DNA of 64,000 nucleotides, from contig JAAGOF010000066.1 in assembly GCA_010645155.1 (NCBI GenBank), positions 325,570 through 389,569 on the forward strand, given 5' to 3'. The position numbers were made by a program, and so were the translations under genes. Positions within the stretch are counted from its first letter, which is position 1, and each line of letters starts with the position of its first letter. The notes beneath the pieces were generated by a model. That model saw only the letters and a list, made by a program, of their open reading frames with translations, was not told the origin of the DNA and did no database searches. Below, piece after piece: positions 12,201-21,008 of the stretch. The DNA is from Tigriopus japonicus. Lineage: Eukaryota; Arthropoda; Copepoda; Harpacticoida; Harpacticidae.

Positions 12201-13564
12201 ACTAACTGAAGTCAAGAGGAATCTTTCTCAAAAATTCAAGGCCAAGGATCTTGGCCGGTTGAAGCATTTCCTCGGCATCAGTGTGCGTCAAGATGTCGGT
12301 CGTGGCGATGTCTGGATTGGCCAGCCGCAGTTTGCAAGGGACTTGATGGAAAAGACCGGGATGAGTGACTGCAAGCCAACAGATATACCCATGGAGACTA
12401 ATTTGAAACTCTTGAAAGCCAAAGAAAACGATTTGCCAGTGAAGCAAGCCGAATATCGATCTGTTGTTGGAGGTCTTCTATACTTGGCAGTGCGTACAAG
12501 GCCAGACATAGCCTTTGCTGTTGCTGCTGTGGCCAAGTTTACCTCGCATCCAACGCAAGAACACTGGACAGCCGTGAAACGCATTCTCAGATATTTGAAG
12601 GGATCTCAGGATGTGGGAATTATGTACGCGAGTGGAAATCTGACAGAGATCATTGGTTATTGTGATGCTGATTGGGCTGGAGATCCAGAGGACAGACGTT
12701 CCACCTCTGGCTATATGTTCCTGTTGGCTGGTGGACCAATCACTTGGAGGAGCCAAAAACAAAAATCAGTTGCTCTCTCAACGGCTGAGGCCGAATACAT
12801 GGCTCTCTCCAGCGCATCTCAGGAAGTGATCTGGTTGAGGAATTTGATGCTCAGTTGTGGACAAGTGCTAGAGAAACCAACGATTATCTATGAAGATAAC
12901 CTACCTGCCATCGGTTTGGCAAAGAATCCGCAATTTCACGGAAGAACCAAACACATTAGCATCAGATATCATTTTACTCGTGAACAAGTGTTGGAAGGAA
13001 CCCTCGAGTTAAATTATTGCAAGACGGATGAGATGATTGCCGACATGTTGACCAAGCCTTTACCCAAGCCGAAGCTTTCCAAATTGAGTCAAATGAGCAA
13101 TCTTATACCGTGGAGGTTCGAATGAGGGGGAGTGTTGATATTATAATTTGATTGTCATTCTCTCTCTCTCTCACTATTAATGCTAGGTTCGCTGAACCCT
13201 TGTCTAAAATGTTGCGTGTGATGCACGGAGTGAGAGTTTCCCGCTCAATCCAGTTGTGTGCTTTTTACGTCCTCGAAATAAATATAGTTGTGCGAAGTTC
13301 CTTGAGTCCCAAGATTGTTCCATCCGACTTATTTCAACAGATTTCACATTGCATTATCAATCTAACGTTTCCCAAGCGTTTTTCTTTTGGCAGACCACAA
13401 ATTATGCCGAGGAGAAAGAGTACTATATCTATGATGTGGCCACAATCATTGGAACTGTGGGTGGAAGTCTTGGCCTGTTTCTGGGATTCTCTTGCAGAGG
13501 AATACTGGATCAAATTGTTGACTTTTTGTGGACTATTTACCCGAAACATGCTCAAAAAGGCTAA
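6242..13564 (+). CDS. DEG/ENaC sodium-channel subunit gene 1, interrupted by copia
   Basis: Epithelial sodium channel/degenerin family: trimeric amiloride-sensitive cation channels of the plasma membrane. The exon model is 6242-6524, 6619-6934, 8536-8720 and 8782-8977, then copia, then 13345-13564. All GT-AG phases agree (1, 2, 1). It codes for about 399 residues. TM1 is near residues 14-33 (KVFFLIALNVAFLIFVW), followed by LPMISFCPG. GRCFSF lies in the extracellular domain, and TM2 carries GGSLGLFLGFS with the G-x-S filter at about 374-376. The short N-terminus lacks the usual HG motif, so an upstream exon is probable; CTACAG at 6221 after an AG is one candidate start. Copia lies inside codon 327 and its LTR supplies an early stop, so TM2 is lost from this allele. 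Introns 2 and 3 are 1601 and 61 bp. Confidence 0.85.
7065..7620. repeat. Dispersed repeat R1, copy 2, with AGGTCA-array inverted ends
   Basis: Left arm 7070-7165 is a run of AAAAAGGTCAC-like units. Right arm 7492-7605 is the same motif on the other strand (GTGACCTTTTTAC). The middle resembles 60-280 of this window. The whole lies in intron 2 of DEG/ENaC gene 1. It looks like a transposable element whose inverted ends are themselves short tandem arrays; the target duplication was not resolved. Confidence 0.55.
7621..8147. other. Intron 2 sequence, nothing recognised
   Basis: AT-rich intron sequence of DEG/ENaC gene 1. GGCTCGAGGG at about 7909 and GCGAGCC at about 8010 hint at an inverted pair, but no element could be confirmed. 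Confidence 0.4.
8148..8500 (+). mobile_element. LINE 3' fragment in intron 2
   Basis: Sequence matches about 40951-41160, the 3' end of the LINE ORF2 relic there, including the segment that translates as GLCPNPGFEI. It is 5'-truncated and broken by indels, as is typical of dead non-LTR copies. It lies between exons 2 and 3 of DEG/ENaC gene 1, in the sense orientation. Confidence 0.65.
8978..9184 (+). repeat. copia 5' LTR
   Basis: 207 bp from TGTTGATATT to TTATTTCAACA, with a short TC microsatellite near the start and CGAAATAAATA, a likely polyadenylation signal, at about 9119. No difference from the 3' LTR was seen. Confidence 0.95.
9185..9200 (+). other. Primer-binding site matching the tRNA-iMet anticodon arm
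   Basis: GGTTATGGGTCACAG follows the 5' LTR directly. GGTTATGGG is complementary to the CCATAACC anticodon-loop region of initiator tRNA-Met, as in Drosophila copia and GalEa-type elements, rather than to a tRNA 3' end. Confidence 0.6.
9234..13125 (+). CDS. copia Gag-Pol polyprotein, one frameshift
   Basis: Frame 1 (9234-11894) holds Gag; a zinc knuckle from residue 216 (CFRCGKPGHIKRNC); protease DSGATSHM with Asp 280; GAG_pre-integrase WHRRLGHLG near 417; and integrase with Asp about 482, Asp 546 and Glu 582, so a D-35-E spacing. The copia-type reverse transcriptase starts there and continues in frame 2 (to 13125), with YVDD at 12160-12171 and RNase H with TAEAEYMAL. The break is a run of seven T at 11858-11864; six T would keep one frame. 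The first ATG is 50 bases past the 5' LTR. Single-frame gag-pol is normal for the family, so the extra T is either a fresh mutation or a homopolymer error. Confidence 0.92.
13124..13132 (+). other. copia polypurine tract
   Basis: GAGGGGGAG overlaps the pol stop codon and abuts the 3' LTR, the usual plus-strand primer position. Confidence 0.8.
13133..13339 (+). repeat. copia 3' LTR
   Basis: 207 bp, read as identical to the 5' LTR at 8978-9184, and followed at once by the target duplicate GATTT and the rest of DEG/ENaC exon 4. Confidence 0.95.
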
Positions 13565-14055
13565 GGTTTCAAAGCTTTATTGCACCAAGAAAACTCTACA
13601 AGGGCATCCGTATATAGCGTCCCATGCCAAAACAAAGAACTAGAAACACAATAATGGCACACTAATATAGAGATTTTATGTTTTAAAGGAAACATCTTTA
13701 GGTGCACTCTTAGCAAGTCTTGGTGAAATTGATAGTCTTGTTTAGAAACCACGATTTTTCATCCAGTGGTGGTTTTCCCACTCAAATTACGCACGCTGTA
13801 TTCAGAAAAATCATCACTTTTTGACCGTACATTGCAAAGCTTAAAAGTGACTGAATTTTGTAGACGAAGAAAATGAAGTTTTTGGCAAATACCTTTACAT
13901 TTCTTGTTAATATTACCAAAAAATCGTTTTCCATCTGTTATCTCATAAAAACTCCTAAAATCTATGAGACGTTAATTATGGACTACCCTGTGTAAAATGA
14001 AAACAAATACTTGACACTAATATAAGTAATTTCATCCATTTTTATCACTTGGTGT
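13565..14055. other. 3' flank of DEG/ENaC gene 1
   Basis: AT-rich sequence after the channel stop codon, presumably 3' UTR and intergenic DNA. No gene, RNA or clear repeat is seen. Confidence 0.5.
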
Positions 14056-14159
14056 GTAATCAATAGGGACGGGCAGAAAGTGCAAATAATCTTACCCTTT
14101 TAGTTACCAAAAGTTGCAAAAAAATGTGCCCAAAAGTGCAAAACAAAGTGCAGAAAAAT

Positions 14160-14262
14160 GTTGAAAGTGCAAATAAATGTCAAAAAAGAGCAAATAAATG
14201 TCGAAAAAAGAGCAAATAAATGTCAAAAAGAGCAAAGAAGTGTCAAAAAAAGCAAATAACTT
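14160..14262 (+). repeat. Tandem AAAAAGAGCAAATAAATGTC-type units
   Basis: About five degenerate units of 20-22 bp in the left subterminal zone of the hAT element. An equivalent array is at 48055-48170. Probable transposase-binding repeats by analogy with known hAT elements. Confidence 0.65.
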
Positions 14263-14334
14263 GCATTTGGACTTAAAACGTCATTCATGGAGTACCCACG
14301 GCTCCTAATTGAGCAGGAGAAGTCATTTACAAGT

Positions 14335-14599
14335 TGTTCTGTATTGTAATGCTCTTTTCCTAAACTCTCTACCTACTTGTGCGTTCCCCGTTTCCTATTT
14401 AAACCATTTGTGCTGTTCTTTCATCCATCCATTCTTCCTTCATCATTCTACCGAATAAACTTGTCCACCCATCTCCCGGTTTCCCATGTTTTATCGTAGT
14501 AGTACATGACATGGCGCAGTGGCGGAAACATCCAAGTGTTGTCGGATGTATGTGAACCTGTGGTGTGGGATTCCGAGGACGTCGTCGTTGTTTAGTGGA
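14335..14599 (+). mobile_element. 5' end of an LTR retrotransposon, truncated by the gap
   Basis: At 14335 the sequence leaves the hAT element and starts TGTTCTGTATTG. About 172 bp later (14506) it ends AGTACA, having passed TATTTAAA and CCGAATAAAC, giving the look of a short LTR. TGGCGCAGTGGCGG follows, a possible primer-binding site, and a short open frame runs into the N run. Family (gypsy or BEL) cannot be decided. No second LTR is present. Confidence 0.55.
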
Positions 14600-15192
14600 N
14601 NNNNNNNNNNNNNNNNNNNNNNNNNNNNNNNNNNNNNNNNNNNNNNNNNNNNNNNNNNNNNNNNNNNNNNNNNNNNNNNNNNNNNNNNNNNNNNNNNNNN
14701 NNNNNNNNNNNNNNNNNNNNNNNNNNNNNNNNNNNNNNNNNNNNNNNNNNNNNNNNNNNNNNNNNNNNNNNNNNNNNNNNNNNNNNNNNNNNNNNNNNNN
14801 NNNNNNNNNNNNNNNNNNNNNNNNNNNNNNNNNNNNNNNNNNNNNNNNNNNNNNNNNNNNNNNNNNNNNNNNNNNNNNNNNNNNNNNNNNNNNNNNNNNN
14901 NNNNNNNNNNNNNNNNNNNNNNNNNNNNNNNNNNNNNNNNNNNNNNNNNNNNNNNNNNNNNNNNNNNNNNNNNNNNNNNNNNNNNNNNNNNNNNNNNNNN
15001 NNNNNNNNNNNNNNNNNNNNNNNNNNNNNNNNNNNNNNNNNNNNNNNNNNNNNNNNNNNNNNNNNNNNNNNNNNNNNNNNNNNNNNNNNNNNNNNNNNNN
15101 NNNNNNNNNNNNNNNNNNNNNNNNNNNNNNNNNNNNNNNNNNNNNNNNNNNNNNNNNNNNNNNNNNNNNNNNNNNNNNNNNNNNNNNNNNNN
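14600..15192. other. Assembly gap, 593 N
   Basis: No sequence. The 73 bases before the LTR start (14262-14334) reappear right after the gap (15193-15265), so the true content and length here are uncertain. Confidence 0.99.
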
Positions 15193-16261
15193 TGCATTTG
15201 GACTTAAAACGTCATTCATGGAGTACCCACGGCTCCTAATTGAGCAGGAGAAGTCATTTACAAGTTCTAAAGACATTTGAGACTAGTTTGAGGTGAAGAG
15301 ACAATGCCGCACAAGTAATACAGTTCTATTAATTAAGTCACTAGCAAAAAGGATGTAAAGTCATGAAAAATACTCTAGTCAACAATCTTCTGAATTTTTC
15401 ATTCCTAAGGTAGTCTCTTGGATGTATGTACCTAAAATATTGTCGAAATATATTTAGCAATTGTTTTAAATGGCTTTACATCACTCCGTTTTCGTCCTTC
15501 AAGTTGTTCAAAAATAGACATTGAGAATTGAACAGAAAAATTCCCACGGGTGCCTAACAATTGCATCAAAGAAATTAGTCATAAATGTGTTTTAAGCATG
15601 TTTTTAGTGACATTACTTCAATATTTGGCCCATGGCCTAATTACCAGAACTCAATTTCAAATGTGGCATTCATTGTCTCATCACATCAAAACTGTTCTCA
15701 AATACTTTTGGAACTTAAAAGTAATATCTCCAAGTCAATTTAACAATGTGTACTGCTACATTGATGTATCCTTAGCTTGGTTATTTTAAGTTTATAACGG
15801 CCTTTTTTAGAAGTAGCAATCTTTGTAGGCGGCAAACCTAATTCTGCAATCTATATTGTTTGTAGATCCTTCCATTACCATAACATGAGTTTCTTTAGGT
15901 TTGCTATTTGTTGGTTGCATGCAATGAGATTCTTTTGTCTAATCTTTAGTTTAGTAAACAGGATGTTATAGTTAAAGCCAAGATGGTGAATAAAGTGTGA
16001 GGTTTGCATCTGAAATGCACATATTTCTTCAAGGTGCTAAGAATGGTTCATTGCAAATGCAAGTTTTTTCGACTAGTTCAAAATTTGATCGTGAATCTAA
16101 AAACTATTTCAAAAGCCATTACATTTTCTTAACAATTGGTCAATTTTGGCCAAAAACGTAGATAAAAAGTGCAAATAAAGATGAAAAGTGCAAAAGTGCA
16201 GAAAAATGGGTTTATGTTACCAAAAATCTTTTTACACTATTTGCCTGTCCCTAGTAATCAA

Positions 16262-17600
16262 TGTATTTACTGTTTGGAGAGCAAATGAATACAATTCTGA
16301 CCCGGGGACTTACACTTCAGCATACACTGTGGAATATGATATTCTAATAAGTAAGACAATTGCTTACAAAAAAAGAAATCTGTCTCAAATACAACATCTA
16401 AGTTGAAATACAGTGCTCTACGCTTAAAAGAATCTCCGGATAAAAGAATCACACGTTTATAACAATCACTTCTTGAATTCATGTTCCCTGTCGCCTGTTA
16501 TGCAGTAAAAAGACCTCGTTTAAAAGAATCAGCATTTCGCTCAAACATTTTTTCCGACACACGAATTTATTTCCCTAGCGGAGAAAATCGGAACTACGGG
16601 GCACTGTTTCGTGAGGGTGACCAGTTTTGACATTGATCATATGAGCTCGTCACTATCGACGTTCACGATTCAATCGAAAAAAGCGACCTCAAGCGGCATT
16701 TATGGCATGACCTGTGGTGTAAAAAAGAGAAATTCCGAAAATACGCTCTTCACTCTGCTAAGTTTGAATGCCTCTGGTACATCCTCTGTGATTTGTAATT
16801 GGCAGCAGTTAACAGCAAATTGTTACTTATTGTTTCAAAAAACAGTCTTAAATTTTAAGGACATCAAGATTTTTGCCTCGTTTTGAAGTTATTACACGTT
16901 TAAAACGTCATCTTCAGTTTCAAAATTAGTCACCCTCTACATATGAGGAAGGAGAAAAAAGGGAAAAGGAGAAGGCAAGTGGGGCCGTCAACCAAATCAG
17001 AGCGACCAATTTCAGACCTTAAAAAAGGAGTTGGGGAAGGTTTCAGACTAGTGGACTTTTAAACACCGTTGTGACAAACCAATGCAATTTTGGTGCATTA
17101 CAAGTACACAGCATTTGAAGTTAGAATAAATGGCTCTAGAATGAAACGAAAAGGAAACACCAAATACTGATAAAACTTGCATAAAAAGCGAAAGAAGTTA
17201 CTACATAGACCGGGTCTCTTTCTTGTGTGTACACACCACGTTTTGAATCGTGAACGTCAATTGATCCAGTTGAAGTCCCGTCACGTTGACGAAGATTAAG
17301 TTCAATCAACCAACGCTTCAACCTGCCCGCCGGGCCCAGTGGAGATTGAACGAGGGGCGTTTGAGCGCATGAAGCAAAAGGAGCCGAAAGCCGGAGCGAA
17401 TCGGATCGGCGAAAGGGTACTGGACACCCGTACTTCGACGACAAACCATGTCCACGGAGACATTGACCGCGGCCGTTGGGCCCCATTTTCATTGTCTGGA
17501 ATGTCGGAAGACGTTCACGTCGGTGTTGGGCGTGACGCTACATTCCAAGAATGCCGTTTGTCATGCAAGTGTGAATCACATACAATGGAGTTTTCTATAG
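16262..17600. other. Region with a pogo/Tigger-like end; no gene recognised
   Basis: At about 16411 a TA is followed by CAGTGCTCTACGCTTAAAAG and then repeated TAAAAGAATC motifs, resembling a Tigger/pogo terminal repeat. No matching second end was found. Open frames at 16611-16886 (+) and 17136-17492 (-) show no recognisable features and are not called. Confidence 0.35.
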
Positions 17601-17613
17601 TTCAAATAGTTAG

Positions 17614-18399
17614 TTGGCTAGAAAAATGAAACACGCAACGATGAGAACCTACAGGTTGGTTCATTTAACATTGATTGTATGGGACAGGACACTGAAGGCT
17701 GCCACGGCCTCATCGATCACCCTCACCAAGAAGTTCGTGAGTGAGGAGTTTCTATCCATGGAAGAGGCCACGGAATGGCTGACAGATCGGGAAATTGAGA
17801 CCCATCTCCGAATTCGAACTTCGACCGCCAAGCGAAAGTGTTTTGATGTCGCCAAACCGTGAGCTCAAAAATCGTTTCGAAAAACGCGCCCGTCAACCGA
17901 ACCTCAAACCCAGTATCACGATCGACCATCCCCTCAACCTCTACTTCTCCTTCCGCTCCATCTGTCTGTTTCATTCCCATCCAATAGAAAAGCGCAATCT
18001 TCGATTGTCAAAGGCAATCAAAGAACATGCCTCGGAACTTCTCAAAGCAGGACTCCAAGCAAAAGTCATTTTGAAGCAATATTTTCCCGTTGACGAAAGA
18101 GACGACGAAAGTAAACCCATGACTCGATCCGATTTGCACCGAATACAACGAGGACTGCATTTGGATGGTAGGAGTTCTTAATTGATGTAACATTTTATGA
18201 ATTAAGATGAATTTTTAATCTTCAGGTTACGATCCAAAGGTTAGTGAGGTGGTTAATGTGACAAAGTTGATGGCTGAACCTCAATTTTGTGGATTCAACT
18301 ACGGTCAAAAATTCGACATGTCGTTTATTCCTCGTGACATTCAGAGCAAGATAGTTGAAACTCGAGGTCTGTTTCTTATGTGCTTCGTTAGCGAAGAAA
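17614..18399 (+). pseudogene. MULE transposase fragment, same family as 25.4-30.7 kb
   Basis: The translation parallels the full-length MULE: FLSMEEATEW (there FSTMEEGMAW), HSHPIEKRNLRLSK (there HSHPLERCNIHLSK), then GYDPKVSEVVNVTKLM and FNYGQKFDMSFI. A GT-AG intron at about 18172-18224 sits at the same codon as intron 3 of the full-length copy. There is a frameshift near 17800-17870, and the copy stops at 18399 where the gypsy relic begins, before the DDE core. A dead, diverged fragment. Confidence 0.8.
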
Positions 18400-18574
18400 T
18401 GATGCAACTTTAGCTCCTGTATAATGACACGTGCGAACGCTCCGAAGTAGTCGTAACAACTGCCTTTATTCTCTCTTCTCTCAGGGTGCCTCACTAGGCA
18501 CTACACTTCTCCCCCCCCCAAGGAATTCGAAAAATTTTCACAAGAACATATAAAAAGCAGGAAAATTTTGCAAA

Positions 18575-19465
18575 TCACAAAGGTAATACAGGTCCAAAAT
18601 AGTCAACGGCGTTTGAATCATCCTCTTCGTCGTGGGAACATAATTCGGGGAAATATTCGTTCAATTTCTCCTGAGTCAGGTTGGAAGATTGAGCTTGTTT
18701 TACTTGTTGCAATGTCGGGATGCTGCGATATCGGGCCGGAGGACGGATAGGCCGCCCAAATGAGGAGGTAATGTTTGAGTCCAAAGTATCACACAACACA
18801 GCATTAACTCGGAACGCTGGCTTCAATCGGTCTAACGATACTGAATCTTGTCGACCTCCTTTTTTTATCACAAAATACTTTTCATGACGGGACACGACTA
18901 AGAAAGGACCCACATATGGACGTTGCAAGGGAGGCTTGACAGCATCAACCCGCTCGTACACATGGGTGCAAGTAGCCAAAGCTCCATGGACCCTTTCTGG
19001 CTCCTCACGCTTGTGCCACCGAGGAGCAACAAAAGATCGTTGACGCATACTCTCCCGAAGTTTCTGAAGATAATCGTGGGGAGAATCTGGCGGCGGAGGG
19101 TTGAAGAATGCGGCTGGGAGGCGTACTGCCTCTCCAAACACCATATCGAATGGAGAACACCCGTGGTCCTCCTTTATAGCAGCGCGAATGCCCAACATGA
19201 CTAACGGCAACTCGCTAGCCCAATTCTCCGACGCTAAACGAGCCATGAGTGCGGCCTTCAAATGTCGATGGAAGCGTTCTACCATCCCATTTGCTTGAGG
19301 ATGATACGAGGTTGTATTACTGTGCGAAGTTCCCAAGAGCTGCATCAATTCTTGCCACAATGCTGAGGTAAATTGTCGTCCGCGATCTGTGACCATTGAA
19401 ATTGGCACACCATACCGTTGAACCCAGCCTTGCAGCAGGGCATTGGCACACGTTGAAGCATCCAC
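18575..19465 (-). pseudogene. gypsy integrase, C-terminal part
   Basis: A 296-codon frame with the second catalytic Asp in VTDRGRQF and the Glu in NGMVERFHR, then a C-terminal region with the PYVGPFLV chromodomain-like segment common in gypsy integrases. The upstream part, with the first Asp in HVDIVGPL, is displaced to 19738-20080 by the insert at 19482-19737, so the gene is split. Confidence 0.85.
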
Positions 19466-19481
19466 ACCTTCAAGGGGAAAT
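19366..19481. repeat. 116-bp direct repeat, copy A
   Basis: Matches 19738-19853 with one difference seen (GCAGCAGG against GCAACAGG). It is part of the gypsy integrase and was duplicated around the 256-bp insert. Confidence 0.9.
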
Positions 19482-19737
19482 ATCGGCCCTAACTAACTTC
19501 CGATCTGGGAGGCGACTCATCTGCAGCACTAGATAAACCACAAATACCCCTCTCAGTAACAACAGATCGTGGTGGCTCAGAGCTAGCACTCGTGTTTACT
19601 GCATAGCGAGTTGGGGTTCGCGCCTCCACGAGGGTTTTTGTTTCAAACGTTTTTCAGTAAATGTTGTTTGTTTTTCTATATTTTTAGGTATGTTTAGGTT
19701 AGGTTAGGTTAGGTTAGGTTAGGTTAGGTTAGGTTTA
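19482..19737. other. 256-bp insert ending in telomere-type repeats
   Basis: Foreign to the gypsy element. Mostly unrecognised sequence, then TTTTTAGGTATG, then eight perfect TTAGG units at 19694-19733. It is flanked by the 116-bp direct repeats. It could be a fragment from a chromosome end copied during break repair, or telomerase-added repeats. Confidence 0.75.
19694..19733 (+). repeat. (TTAGG)8 interstitial telomeric repeat
   Basis: Eight exact units. TTAGG is the arthropod telomere motif, which is the main clue to the kind of organism. Confidence 0.95.
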
Positions 19738-19853
19738 AGGTAAATTGTCGTCCGCGATCTGTGACCATTGAAATTGGCACACCATACCGTTGAACCCAGC
19801 CTTGCAACAGGGCATTGGCACACGTTGAAGCATCCACACCTTCAAGGGGAAAT
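19738..19853. repeat. 116-bp direct repeat, copy B
   Basis: Second copy of 19366-19481. From its right side the gypsy integrase continues normally to about 20080. Confidence 0.9.
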
Positions 19854-20080
19854 GCCTTAGGCCATCGCGAAAAACGATCCACCACTGTCAGTAGATATCG
19901 AAATCCTTGACTTGGTGGGAGCGGGCCCACAATATCGACATGTTGCTCCGCAAACTTGGCTGAAGGAGGTTGATCAAATTGGTGCTGTTTAGGCACTACA
20001 AAACCTATGGGAAGTGATTGGGAGAAAATGGGGCAATCGTAAATTGATCCTTTTTTGCATATCATCAGGAATATTTGCAA

Positions 20081-20659
20081 ACGGATGTTGGGTGTGAATA
20101 GTCCAACAAAACAAAAGATAACAAAATTGTTATCAATTATGTGGGTGAAAGTTTATTGAAATATGAATTTGATTGCTTCATAACAATATGACATTGTATT
20201 TCATTGCTTCAAAAACCAATTTTAAATGCCACCATGTTTCAGGGTGAGGTCAGAAAACAACAAGATTCGACTACTTCTCGTTGCTATGATGTTAAAACCT
20301 CAGAACACTAGGGGATTACAATAATGCTTTCTTATAGCGTCTACAACTTCACATTTTGAAAATCCTGAACATGGATAAGTCATGAATCATCTCGCGCGTT
20401 ATGTTCAAAAATAGTAATGTGTTTTCTGCCCTCTGATTGGCGCAGAGGCCAGGGTGTCAAAGAATGCAGCATGTTGAAGCCAGAAACATCAGGGAGACGG
20501 GATGAAAATGTTTGAATAGAAAAAAACCTAAAAATCTTACAACTACCTAATTAGCTCTTGCTAGGACAATTGAGAAGATGAAATTGTCAATCCAATGATT
20601 ATATACGTTTTTAACCTAGTTTCAGGAGATCCTTGCTTCGTCTTGGCCGGGGGGTGTTA
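20081..20659. other. Nothing recognised
   Basis: AT-rich sequence between the gypsy truncation point and a LINE fragment. No open frame or repeat can be supported. Confidence 0.4.
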
Positions 20660-20827
20660 GGCAAATAATGAAATCACAGATCATGAACTACATTTATGTG
20701 GATACGAATTGAAAGTCCGCAAGGATAAAACGGATATTAAACGCGGCAGAGGGGGCGGACTTGCGATTGACGTCAAATTAGGAGTCCAAGCAAAGGCTCT
20801 TTGCAATCAATGTATATCCGTCAATAA
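20660..20827 (+). pseudogene. LINE endonuclease-domain fragment
   Basis: The frame ending near 20827 reads HELHLCGYELKVRKDK and then RGRGGGLAIDVK, the GYEL-R-D and GGG-I-V pattern of the AP-type endonuclease of CR1/Jockey-like LINEs. It is cut at 20828, where repeat Y starts. Confidence 0.55.
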
Positions 20828-21008
20828 TATTAGGTCAGATGTTTTGTGTATTCCAAGGTGTGCTAGCAAAGTTGACTTCAAGGCAACTTCAAGGCAGTTT
20901 CAGCCGTGTTGTTGATAGCATAAGCTTTCTTGAATCAGAAGTACACCAAGCAACTCATGAAAAAGAGAAGTGTACCACTGGTGCCAAGGTGCAACAAGTA
21001 GATACGTC

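Larger units (their letters stand above)
8978..13339 (+). mobile_element. Ty1/copia LTR retrotransposon, 4362 bp
   Basis: Both LTRs are 207 bp and look identical. The 5-bp target duplication GATTT sits at 8973-8977 and 13340-13344. Order: 5' LTR, primer-binding site, gag-pol frame, purine tract, 3' LTR. The integrase lies before the reverse transcriptase, the copia (Pseudoviridae) order. The insertion is in sense orientation in the last exon of DEG/ENaC gene 1. Identical LTRs mean it is very young. Confidence 0.96.
14064..16253. mobile_element. Non-autonomous hAT element (AAGTGCAAA family), copy 1
   Basis: Perfect 8-bp duplications GTAATCAA (14056-14063, 16254-16261) flank ends TAGGGACGGGCAGAAAG and TAGGGACAGGCAAATAG. 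Subterminal zones carry many AAGTGCAAA, AAAGAGCAAATAAATG and related units. The interior matches copy 2 at 47954-49235. This copy is enlarged by an LTR element starting at 14335 and by the 593-N gap. No transposase is visible. Confidence 0.85.
18400..20080 (-). mobile_element. 5'-truncated Ty3/gypsy retrotransposon
   Basis: Minus-strand element. A 106-bp 3' LTR (18400-18505, TG to CA on either strand) is preceded on its own strand by a purine tract (the CTTCTCCCCCCCCC stretch read in reverse). Pol sequence continues to about 20080, where the element ends in the integrase N-terminal region. Reverse transcriptase, protease, gag and the 5' LTR are absent. It is inserted into the MULE fragment and is itself broken by a TTAGG-bearing insert. 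Confidence 0.8.

Noticed and set aside
8978..13339. copia acting as a removable intron of the channel gene
   Set aside because: The only donor-like GT near the left junction joined to the CAG at the right junction would shift the channel frame.
13152..13643. Open frame running from the copia 3' LTR into the channel exon
   Set aside because: It is in a different frame from the conserved DEG/ENaC C-terminus and shows no domain; a shadow.
14491..15280. Long open frames across 14491-15280 on both strands
   Set aside because: They are made of N bases in the assembly gap.
17136..17629. Overlapping open frames on both strands
   Set aside because: No family features; GC-richer local composition makes stop-free stretches likely by chance.
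19694..19733. TTAGG array as a chromosome end
   Set aside because: Only eight units, enclosed on both sides by gypsy integrase sequence; an interstitial insert.
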